NCBI RefSeq assembly: GCF_030250645.1
Contig: NZ_JASSVS010000004.1
Location: forward strand, 248,001-312,000
DNA: 64,000 nt
Reading direction: 5' to 3'
From: Marinobacter azerbaijanicus
GTDB taxonomy: Bacteria > Pseudomonadota > Gammaproteobacteria > Pseudomonadales > Oleiphilaceae
In this document: in pieces, positions 58,111-64,000 of the stretch
Layout of the letters: each line of letters begins with the position of its first letter
Numbering within the stretch: position 1 is the stretch's first letter
Translations under genes and position numbers: made by a program
The notes under the pieces: generated by a model
Databases searched by the model: none
What the model saw: the letters and a program-made list of their open reading frames with translations, nothing else
What the model was told of the DNA's origin: nothing

Positions 58111-58881
58111 TCAGAGCATGGAGATGTGTTGTTGTACAACCTTGTCCAAGTCTCTTATTGCTCTAGTGATAAAAGGCTCACCGTGCTCCTTCGTTATGGC
58201 AGACATACAAATATGACGATCGCCAATAATGAACGGTGGAAGCTGGCAAGCTTTGTAGAATTCATTGGAAATTCTCCAGACCCGTTCCAATCCCTCATCA
58301 CACAGAATGACGGCATGCAGCAGGATCGCTGTGTCCTCCTCCTGGCTGGTTAGTGCAGGAATCCTGAGGCGCTTGCGGCGCTGGGCGGTTCCGGCAATTT
58401 TTTTGCCATTGACCACAAGGTTGAAATCGCCGTCGCAGAACGCACCATCGACGTGAGAGCAATATGCATGAATGCCCATCGCAGCCATCCATTGGATAAG
58501 CGGCTGGCATATCAGTGCGTAACTTTCACGAATGCCGGTCTTAGCACCGTTGCTACGAACCACCATCGACAAGTTGATGAATCCAGACGTCTGCGGCGTC
58601 ATCTCCCCACCGGTACTACGCACGACCACCGGCCAGCCCTGAGACTCACAGTATTTGGATGCGTCCTCAAAGCCGGGTCTTTGGGTAGCACTGCGAGGTA
58701 CAACCAGAGCCTGATGACTTCTCCATATGGCATAGCCATAGCGGCTCTGCCCGGAAGTGACCTGCTCAAGTAACCGTTGCTCGAGCGCCAGCCCGTCGAG
58801 GATGGGCATGGGCGCACTGTACGCACAGTTGCCTTGCGTCATCTCCTGACCTGCGTCAAGGGTGTGTTTAATCGCCAACAT
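58111..58881 (-). CDS. Lipoate-protein ligase-like protein
   Basis: Protein of 256 residues of the biotin/lipoate ligase (BPL_LplA_LipB) family. It has the lipoate-pocket motif VVRSTGGEMTPQ in place of the common RRxGGG, and the DGDFNLVVNGKKIAGTAQRRK lysine motif. ATG at 58881 with GGGGTG upstream; it overlaps the end of acoC by 14 bp. As the last gene of the aco operon it most likely attaches lipoyl groups to the small lipoyl carrier encoded two genes upstream. Octanoyl transfer rather than free lipoate ligation cannot be excluded. Confidence 0.78.
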   Translation of the reverse strand: MLAIKHTLDAGQEMTQGNCAYSAPMPILDGLALEQRLLEQVTSGQSRYGYAIWRSHQALVVPRSATQRPGFEDASKYCESQGWPVVVRSTGGEMTPQTSGFINLSMVVRSNGAKTGIRESYALICQPLIQWMAAMGIHAYCSHVDGAFCDGDFNLVVNGKKIAGTAQRRKRLRIPALTSQEEDTAILLHAVILCDEGLERVWRISNEFYKACQLPPFIIGDRHICMSAITKEHGEPFITRAIRDLDKVVQQHISML

Positions 58882-59554
58882 GCTCAATCACCCCACACAG
58901 GTCAGTGAGAAATTCCGCCGCCGGCCCGCCATCTACAGCACGATGATCAAAGGTCAGCGACAGCCCCATGAATCGGCGCACAACCCACTGACCGTCTGAA
59001 TCCTCGACTGGCCTGGTATATGCCTCACCGATTCCCAGAATTGCCAACTGCGGCAGATTGATGATGGGCGTGAAGAAGCGCACCCGGGACCGCCCCAGAT
59101 TGCTTAGGGTGAACGTGCCCCCAGTCATTTCGGGTACCGACAGATTCCCAGCCCTTGCACGCTCGAGCAGTTTTCTTCGAGAGTCAGCCCTTTCGGTCAA
59201 GGTCTTCTCATTTGCATCGAATACCACTGGCGCAATCAGCTTGTCGCCAGGAAGGGCAATGGCGAAGCCTAAATGAACCTTGCGGTAGAGATGTATCTCT
59301 TTATCCTCAAGGCGACCATTCAGTCCTGGGTGCCTTGCCAACGTTCTCACAACGCAATCGGCCAACAAGTCCTCAATTGATACCTTGGTCCCTCTCTCTG
59401 CGAGCGTTTTTTTGTAGGTCAGCAAAGCGTCCAGTTCGCATTCAGCCTGATGAGTCAGTTGCGCAGCCTCATCGAGGCTGCGTCGCATGTTGTTGGCTAT
59501 CATGCCCCGCAACCCTCTCAGGGGGATCACGTTGGTTTTATCGTTATCTGACAT
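58868..59554 (-). CDS. acoC: Acetoin dehydrogenase E2 catalytic subunit (no lipoyl domain)
   Basis: Only the catalytic acyltransferase domain of a 2-oxoacid/acetoin dehydrogenase E2 (228 residues). The inner-core motif LTFDHRAVDGGPAAEFL holds the catalytic His and Asp, with ITFLSVPEMTGGTFTLSNLG-like SVPEMTGGTFTLSNLGRSRV upstream. The usual N-terminal lipoyl domain and peripheral-subunit-binding domain are missing; a lipoyl domain is instead encoded by the preceding gene, 18 bp upstream. GGAG precedes the ATG. Takes the acetyl group from the E1 reaction to CoA. Confidence 0.85.
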   Translation of the reverse strand: MSDNDKTNVIPLRGLRGMIANNMRRSLDEAAQLTHQAECELDALLTYKKTLAERGTKVSIEDLLADCVVRTLARHPGLNGRLEDKEIHLYRKVHLGFAIALPGDKLIAPVVFDANEKTLTERADSRRKLLERARAGNLSVPEMTGGTFTLSNLGRSRVRFFTPIINLPQLAILGIGEAYTRPVEDSDGQWVVRRFMGLSLTFDHRAVDGGPAAEFLTDLCGVIEHVGD

Positions 59555-59572
59555 GGCGTGAGCTCCAGGTAT

Positions 59573-59806
59573 CTATGCGATGGTCGCCACGCAATCGCCC
59601 TTAGCGACCACGTCATCAATCTCTTTCAGGATCGTCAAAGTGCCGGTAGCCGGTGAGAACAATTCATATTGAATTTTCGCTACCATCAGCTCCGCGATCA
59701 TGTCCCCCTCGGATACGCTGGCACCATCGCTTACCAACCACGACGTAATAACCGCCTCATCATCTTCTTCCCATAAATCGCGCGGAATCAGTACTTCAGT
59801 GCTCAC
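59573..59806 (-). CDS. Stand-alone lipoyl-domain carrier protein
   Basis: A 77-residue protein that is a single lipoyl domain: IPRDLWEEDDEAVITSWLVSDGASVSEGDMIAELMVAKIQYELFSP. The acceptor lysine lies in MVAKIQ (K about 44), replacing the usual DKA context, and the hairpin ends with GTLTILKEIDDVVAKGDCVATI. A GTG start overlaps the acoB stop (GTGA) and is preceded by AAGGAG. Together with acoC it makes a split E2. It probably swings acetyl groups between E1 (AcoAB) and AcoC. Confidence 0.85.
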   Translation of the reverse strand: MSTEVLIPRDLWEEDDEAVITSWLVSDGASVSEGDMIAELMVAKIQYELFSPATGTLTILKEIDDVVAKGDCVATIA

Positions 59807-60831
59807 TGTTCAGTCTCCTTGATTTTTGAGAACGCATTTACAATTTTCTCCGCACTGGGCAAAGCCCATTGCTCCATTACCGGAGTGAACGGAATTGGTA
59901 TATCCGGATAGGCAACCCGCTGGGGCGGAGCTTTCATGGGAACGCCCACTTCGGCAACCGAAGCGATGATTTCAGCAGTCATGCCGTAGCTGTGATAATC
60001 CTCATCCACAACAATCAGTCGGCCAGTCTTCTTCACGGATTCGAGTATTGTTTCCCTGTCCAGCGGCACCAGCGAACGCAAATCCACAACCTCCGCACTG
60101 ACGCCCTGCTGCTCAAGCTCTTTCGCAGCTTTCAAGCCATGGTGCACGCCCGAGGTAATACCAACGATCGTGACATCGGTTCCTTCTCGAGTGATGGTTG
60201 CTTTCCCCAGCGGCACTTCGTAGGTCCCCTCGGGCACATGGACGATGGCTTCTTTCTCGGTGCCTAACCAGCCCATCCCCTGCAGTGACTTGTGAAACAT
60301 GAAGATCACCGGGTTCGGGTCACGAATGGCTGCTGTCATCAAACCCTTGGCATCGTAGGCATTAGACGGTGCCACGACCTTCATCCCCGGGAGGTGAGCA
60401 AAGGTCGCATGCAGGCACTGGGAGTGCTGACCGCCATCGCTGTAGCCCCCGCCGGTTGAGGTCATCAGCACCATTGGCACATTGACCTCACCACCGGAAA
60501 AGTAGGTGTTCTTGGCCATCATGTTGTAGATGGCATCAAAGCAGACCCCGAAGAAATCGACGAACATCAGCTCAACGACGGGCTTCATACCATCCGAGGC
60601 GGCGCCGACCGCTGCACCGATAAAGGCTGTTTCAGAAATCGGGGTATCCTTAATCCGTTCGGCACCAAACTCTGTATACAATCCGCGGGTATTCCCAAAT
60701 ACGCCACCTAGCTCACCGATATCCTCTCCCATCACAAACACGGTTTCGTCTTCACGCATCTCCATGGCGATGGACTCGGCCATGGCACGGGCAATGGTTA
60801 ATTTGCGTTCTTTTTCTTTCACCTGCGTCAT
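59803..60831 (-). CDS. acoB: Acetoin dehydrogenase E1 beta subunit
   Basis: Beta subunit of the thiamine-diphosphate-dependent E1 (342 residues), the partner of AcoA. Characteristic motifs are VFVMGEDIGELGGVFGNTRGL, SETAFIGAAVGAASDGMKPVVELMF, GGGYSDGGQHSQCLHATFAHLPGMKVVAPS and VDLRSLVPLDRETI. Gap to acoA is 30 bp; a four-base overlap joins it to the lipoyl carrier gene. Confidence 0.93.
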   Translation of the reverse strand: MTQVKEKERKLTIARAMAESIAMEMREDETVFVMGEDIGELGGVFGNTRGLYTEFGAERIKDTPISETAFIGAAVGAASDGMKPVVELMFVDFFGVCFDAIYNMMAKNTYFSGGEVNVPMVLMTSTGGGYSDGGQHSQCLHATFAHLPGMKVVAPSNAYDAKGLMTAAIRDPNPVIFMFHKSLQGMGWLGTEKEAIVHVPEGTYEVPLGKATITREGTDVTIVGITSGVHHGLKAAKELEQQGVSAEVVDLRSLVPLDRETILESVKKTGRLIVVDEDYHSYGMTAEIIASVAEVGVPMKAPPQRVAYPDIPIPFTPVMEQWALPSAEKIVNAFSKIKETEQ

Positions 60832-60861
60832 TGTTCTTCTCCTGGTTGTTAGCCCTGAATC

Positions 60862-61848
60862 TCAAACGAACACTTTGTCCAACGCCTCTTCCGGCGCCGG
60901 ATAGTCACTGTCGCGGGCGTACTTGATGGCAGCGTTTACGGTTTCTCGTGCCTGCTCTCTCAGAGCCTGATCCTCCCGCTCAGTCCACTGGTAACGCTCG
61001 CTCAGCCGTTTCTTGAAAGCAGGGATTGGATCGATTTCAGCGAGATGTTCCTTTTCACCGGCGGGACGGTAGGCCTCAGCGTCACCCATGAAGTGACCTG
61101 CCAGCCGGGACGTTTCGATCTCAATAAGCGTAGGCCCCTCTCCGTTTCGGGCTCGTTCAATGGCTTCGCCCGCCTTTTCAAAAACCTGAACGGGGTCGTT
61201 ATCCGGAATATGAACACCAGGCATTGAGTAGGCCGATGCCCGGTCAGAATTGTGCTTGACTGCGGTACTGGCCTTCTTGGCGACCGATATACCCCAGGCG
61301 TTGTCCTCAATCACGAAAACAACGGGCAGTTTCCAGACTGCGGCGAGGTTGAGCGCTTCATGAAACGCACCCTGGTTTGCGGCACCTTCACCCAGGTAGG
61401 CGACTGCCACACCCGGTTTGCCCTGCATCTTTCGTGACAGCGCCGCACCTGCTGCAACACCCATACTCTCCCCAATAATCCCCGAACAGGAGAAGTTCAC
61501 ATTGGGGTCGAAAATATGCATGTGGCCGCCACGACCACCGCTCAAGCCGGACTTCTTGCCAAATATTTCAGCCGTCATGCGCTTGAGGTCCACGCCCTTG
61601 GCAATGGCCACGTGATGGGGGCGATGGGTAGAAACGACGATGTCGTCCTTGTTCAAATGCGCGCACACACCCACGGCGCAGGGTTCCTGCCCGTTGGACA
61701 AATGCATCTCGCCGGGAATTGGCCCTTTGGCCATGTTGAACGCTGGAGTTTTGCCCTCCATGTAAATCTTCTCGATCGCTTCCTCGAAGAATCGACTGGT
61801 GACCATGTTCTGGTACATCCAGATTTCTTGTTCCTGGGTTGGCGTCAT
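60862..61848 (-). CDS. acoA: Acetoin dehydrogenase E1 alpha subunit
   Basis: Alpha subunit (328 residues) that binds thiamine diphosphate and cleaves acetoin to acetaldehyde and an acetyl unit. The ThDP motif is YLGEGAANQGAFHEALNLAAVWKLPVVFVIEDNAWGIS, with GRGGHMHIFDPNVNFSCSGIIGESMG before it. Phosphorylation-loop region SRLAGHFMGDAEAYR is typical of the family. GGGGA lies eight bases before the ATG. First gene of acoA-acoB-lipoyl-acoC-ligase behind a -24/-12 promoter. No E3 (dihydrolipoamide dehydrogenase) gene is in the window. Pyruvate-type E1 is possible, but the AcoR neighbour favours acetoin. Confidence 0.9.
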   Translation of the reverse strand: MTPTQEQEIWMYQNMVTSRFFEEAIEKIYMEGKTPAFNMAKGPIPGEMHLSNGQEPCAVGVCAHLNKDDIVVSTHRPHHVAIAKGVDLKRMTAEIFGKKSGLSGGRGGHMHIFDPNVNFSCSGIIGESMGVAAGAALSRKMQGKPGVAVAYLGEGAANQGAFHEALNLAAVWKLPVVFVIEDNAWGISVAKKASTAVKHNSDRASAYSMPGVHIPDNDPVQVFEKAGEAIERARNGEGPTLIEIETSRLAGHFMGDAEAYRPAGEKEHLAEIDPIPAFKKRLSERYQWTEREDQALREQARETVNAAIKYARDSDYPAPEEALDKVFV

Positions 61849-61937
61849 TGTTATATCCCCTTTTGCAGTGATGCGGTGACAGACAGTTGCTTTTAAAACA
61901 GTCTGCGCAGCTTTCTGGTCTTGTCTTAAACCTCTTC

Positions 61938-61953
61938 TGCATCTCTCATGCCA
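61938..61953 (-). promoter_or_regulatory. sigma54 (-24/-12) promoter of the aco operon
   Basis: On the minus strand TGGCATG-AGAG-ATGCA matches the sigma54 consensus TGGCACG-N4-TTGCA at all key GG and GC positions with the exact ten-base spacing. The start would be near 61928, leaving an 80-nt leader before acoA. An AcoR-like activator gene lies about 8 kb away. Confidence 0.85.
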
Positions 61954-62014
61954 TAGGTTAAGTTATTGTTTATAGGCATTTATGTATGCAAGAAACCCCA
62001 AGGCTGGAACACTC

Positions 62015-62033
62015 TGTCGCAACGAGTGCGACA
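62015..62033. promoter_or_regulatory. Probable AcoR enhancer palindrome
   Basis: TGTCGCA (62015-62021), five-base spacer, TGCGACA (62027-62033): a perfect 7-5-7 inverted repeat about 96 bp upstream of the predicted sigma54 start. This is the usual place for the binding site of an enhancer-binding protein with a Fis-type domain. Confidence 0.65.
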
Positions 62034-62231
62034 CCTTGCGCCAGGTTCGGGGACGGTATGGCTTAATCAAACAGCTGCGCGGTGCATTCCGCCTTTGGTA
62101 GACGTTTCGGGACAAGCAGTAATCGATCGAGACCAACAAAACCTCGATTCCAGGCTTAAAGAGACTGACCTGGTTGGGACATGGAGCAGAGGTGTCTTAG
62201 TAGGAGTAGGACTAAAAAGCCCTTGGAGGGG

Positions 62232-62262
62232 CGAAGTCAGAGGGTTATACCCGCTGACTTCG
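62232..62262. repeat. Long hairpin downstream of glcF
   Basis: CGAAGTCAG (62232-62240) pairs with CTGACTTCG (62254-62262), and the loop contains a nested GGGT/ACCC pair. It begins 11 bp beyond the glcF stop codon on the minus strand. A short T-run appears only about 20 bp further, so it may be a weak terminator or a 3'-end stabiliser. The segment 62034-62231 holds nothing else recognisable. Confidence 0.65.
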
Positions 62263-62272
62263 AACGGTGGGC

Positions 62273-63481
62273 TTACTGATCCAGAAGCTCAATCCAGTGC
62301 TGAACCGGCACCTTCGCACTGGTTTCCAGATGCATCTGGCAACCGATGTTGGCGGTAACGATCCTGTCAGGGTTGTCTACCGTCAGAGCCTTTAGCTTAT
62401 TGTTCAGCAGGCGCTGGCTGAGCTCAGGCTGGAGAATCGAGTAGGTACCTGCGGAACCGCAGCACAGGTGTTTCTCTTTGGTGTCCGCCAGCTCGATACC
62501 CGCTTTGCGCAGCACCTGATCGACTACCCCACTCTGCTGCATGGCGTGCTGAAGGGTGCAGGGGCAGTGGAAGGCAACCTTGCCGGCATCCTTCCGGACG
62601 TTCAGTTTTTCCAGGTCCTGATCTAACAGGAAGGCGCCAAGATCGATGGTCATATCACTGACTTTCTGCGCCTTCGCGGCATAAACCGGGTCGTCTCGCA
62701 ACAGGTGGCCGTACTCCTGAACCATGGCACCACAACCGGAGGCGGTCATGATAATGGCTTCCGCGCCAGCGTCGATGGCGGGCCACCAGGCGTCGATATT
62801 GCGGCGCATGGCTTCCAGGGCTTTTTCGTGTTCCGACAGATGATGATTCACAGCGCCGCAACAGCCGGCTTCCGGTGCTTCCACCATGGTGATGCCAAGC
62901 CTGTCGAGCACGCGGGCAGCCGCTGCGTTGGTGTTGGGCGTGGCAGAGGGCTGAACGCAGCCGGCCAGCGCCAGTACGATGCGTTCGTGGCTGGCAGCCG
63001 GCCATGGGCTGGCCTGTTTTCTGGGCGGCACCTTGGTGCGAAGTTTTCCAGGTAATACCGGGCGAAAAATCTGGCCAATGCGCAATAGCAGGCCAAAAAG
63101 CCGTCGATTCGGGAGCACGCGGGCCAGGGACCAGCGAATCCAGCGCTCCTGAGGCGGCCGCGGCATTTCCTGTTCCATCAGTCCGCGGCTGATGTCTATC
63201 AGTCGGCCATATTTGACGCCGGAGGGGCAGGTGGTTTCGCAGCTGCGGCAGGTGAGGCAGCGGTCGAGGTGTTCGCGGGACTTTTCGGTGACTTCTTCGC
63301 CTTCCAGGAACATTTTCATCAGGTAGATGCGGCCGCGGGGGCCGTCGCGTTCGTCGTTCAGTTCCTGGTACGTTGGGCAGGTGGCGGTGCAGAAGCCGCA
63401 GTGGACGCAGGCTCGCAGGATGGACTCAGCCTCCTGGCCTTCCGGGGTGTTGGCGAATTGTTGAACTAGGTTGGTTTGCAT
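62273..63481 (-). CDS. glcF: Glycolate oxidase iron-sulfur subunit GlcF
   Basis: Electron-transfer subunit of glycolate oxidase GlcDEF (402 residues). Two [4Fe-4S] ligand sets are seen near the N-terminus (CVHCGFCTATCPTYQ and CLTCRSCETTCPSG), followed by two CCG domains (LAGCVQPSATP with GCCGAVNHHL, and HCPCTLQHAM with LCCGSAGTYS). It takes electrons from the FAD subunit towards quinone. The gap to glcE (160 bp) is unusually long for this operon and contains paired-hairpin element 4. Confidence 0.95.
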   Translation of the reverse strand: MQTNLVQQFANTPEGQEAESILRACVHCGFCTATCPTYQELNDERDGPRGRIYLMKMFLEGEEVTEKSREHLDRCLTCRSCETTCPSGVKYGRLIDISRGLMEQEMPRPPQERWIRWSLARVLPNRRLFGLLLRIGQIFRPVLPGKLRTKVPPRKQASPWPAASHERIVLALAGCVQPSATPNTNAAAARVLDRLGITMVEAPEAGCCGAVNHHLSEHEKALEAMRRNIDAWWPAIDAGAEAIIMTASGCGAMVQEYGHLLRDDPVYAAKAQKVSDMTIDLGAFLLDQDLEKLNVRKDAGKVAFHCPCTLQHAMQQSGVVDQVLRKAGIELADTKEKHLCCGSAGTYSILQPELSQRLLNNKLKALTVDNPDRIVTANIGCQMHLETSAKVPVQHWIELLDQ

Positions 63482-63510
63482 TGTTTACCTGCTTTCTGAA
63501 TTTGGAGCAC

Positions 63511-63623
63511 AGGTGATCGGGTAACCCTCTTCTGAAACACGCTCCTTCGGCACATCCATGTGACGCTTGGACTCCGCCATCCATGGCTCCGTACAGTTTC
63601 AGAAGAGGGTTACCCGCTCACCT
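63511..63623 (-). repeat. Intergenic paired-hairpin element, copy 4
   Basis: Arms 63511-63538 and 63596-63623 are a 28-bp inverted repeat with one mismatch. The core contains CACATCCATGTG (63551-63562) and GCCATCCATGGC (63576-63587), two self-complementary hairpins. On the minus strand, the sense of glcE-glcF, the loops read ACATGGATGT and CCATGGATGG with GGA triplets 25 nt apart. The first part ACACGCTC and GGA spacing match copies 1-3, arms differ. Ends 30 bp before glcF. Confidence 0.82.
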
Positions 63624-63641
63624 CCCGAACCTTTCGATACT

Positions 63642-64000
63642 TTACAACCAGCTGTAAAGCCTTCCTGGATTGAAAATACCGTCGGGATCGAACGATTTTT
63701 TTAGCCGGCTCTGGATTTCCTTCAGCGCCCTCGGCTGGTGGTGCATCACTTCATCGGTGCGGTCACCGCCTCGGAACAGGCTAACCTGGCCGCCGGCACG
63801 TTGGGCCAGGGTTTCCAGTTTCGCCATGTCGGCATCGCCGCGATACCAGCGCTGGGAGCCGGCCCAGTCGATCAGCCAGGGGCCGTCCAGCTCCGGGTTG
63901 TCGGCGGTGGAGCCGACTGAGAAGCGCCAGAGTGGTTCGTCGCCGGCAAAAAAATCGTGCTGCATGTGCTGCAGCTGCTGCCAGAACTGGTCGCCCTGCT
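63642..64000 (-). CDS. glcE: Glycolate oxidase subunit GlcE, 3' part
   Basis: C-terminal 118 residues of the FAD-binding GlcE subunit; the gene runs off the right edge of the window. Recognisable are LWRFSVGSTADNPELDGPW and the family-typical end LKKSFDPDGIFNPGRLYSWL. Its position before glcF agrees with glcDEF order, so glcD should lie beyond the window on the same strand. Confidence 0.9.
   Translation of the reverse strand, partial: QGDQFWQQLQHMQHDFFAGDEPLWRFSVGSTADNPELDGPWLIDWAGSQRWYRGDADMAKLETLAQRAGGQVSLFRGGDRTDEVMHHQPRALKEIQSRLKKSFDPDGIFNPGRLYSWL

Overview
The window looks like chromosomal DNA of a marine gammaproteobacterium close to Marinobacter. That is an inference from gene content, gene order (mutY-yggX, gpmI-envC-ctpA-yibQ, hisBHAF), codon use and FlgP/FlgT-type flagellar proteins; no rRNA or other marker gene is present to prove it. 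Most of the window is GC-rich and densely coding. The exceptions are one clearly AT-rich block (about 30.2-33.2 kb) and a few intergenic segments.

Layout. 0-8.6 kb: tRNA-modification gene trhP, then the SUF iron-sulfur assembly cluster sufB-sufC-sufD-sufS-sufA-sufT-sufE, preceded by a promoter overlapped by an almost perfect type-1 IscR operator (no iscR gene is nearby). 8.6-10.3 kb: flgT and flgP on the minus strand. 10.6-16.3 kb: outer-membrane barrel protein, cca, pteridine reductase, thiolase, trmL, periplasmic solute-binding-like protein. 16.3-22.4 kb: secB, a rhodanese-like membrane protein, gpmI, envC, ctpA, yibQ. 22.5-25.3 kb: hisB-hisH-hisA-hisF (minus). 25.4-29.9 kb: SRPBCC protein, AsmA-like protein, mutY, yggX, tRNA-Phe.

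29.9-43.6 kb is an accessory, defence-rich region starting just 3' of tRNA-Phe. It holds an AT-rich three-gene ABC-three-component-type system (Mrr-like nuclease, small middle protein, SMC-like ATPase), a GcvA-type LysR regulator facing a 59-residue gene, an IS66 remnant, an antitoxin with a damaged toxin, and a complete type I restriction-modification operon (hsdR-hsdM-hsdS) followed by an Abi_2/HEPN gene and a NucS-like PD-(D/E)XK nuclease gene.

43.8-48.6 kb is an arginine deiminase operon (arcD-like transporter, arcA, arcB, arcC, then a small ArfA-like gene) with an ANR/FNR box placed for class II activation. 48.9-50.3 kb: Ca/Na antiporter and a DUF4124 protein. 50.5-61.9 kb is an alcohol/acetoin oxidation region: AgmR-type response regulator, orphan terminator with a possible small RNA, AcoR-like sigma54 activator, porin, GMC oxidoreductase with a Tat-exported subunit, and acoA-acoB-lipoyl carrier-acoC-lipoate ligase behind a -24/-12 promoter with an upstream palindrome. 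The E2 component is split into two genes and has its own ligase. 62.2-64.0 kb: glcF and the 3' part of glcE.

The most unusual signal is a family of four intergenic elements (1422-1530, 3382-3479, 3573-3666, 63511-63623). In each, a long, nearly perfect inverted repeat whose arms differ from copy to copy encloses a conserved core that can fold into two small hairpins. On one strand all eight loops read CANGGANG, the CsrA/RsmA recognition core, and the paired GGA motifs lie 23-25 nt apart. Two REPIN-like palindrome pairs (7457-7534, 22457-22540) are a separate repeat family.
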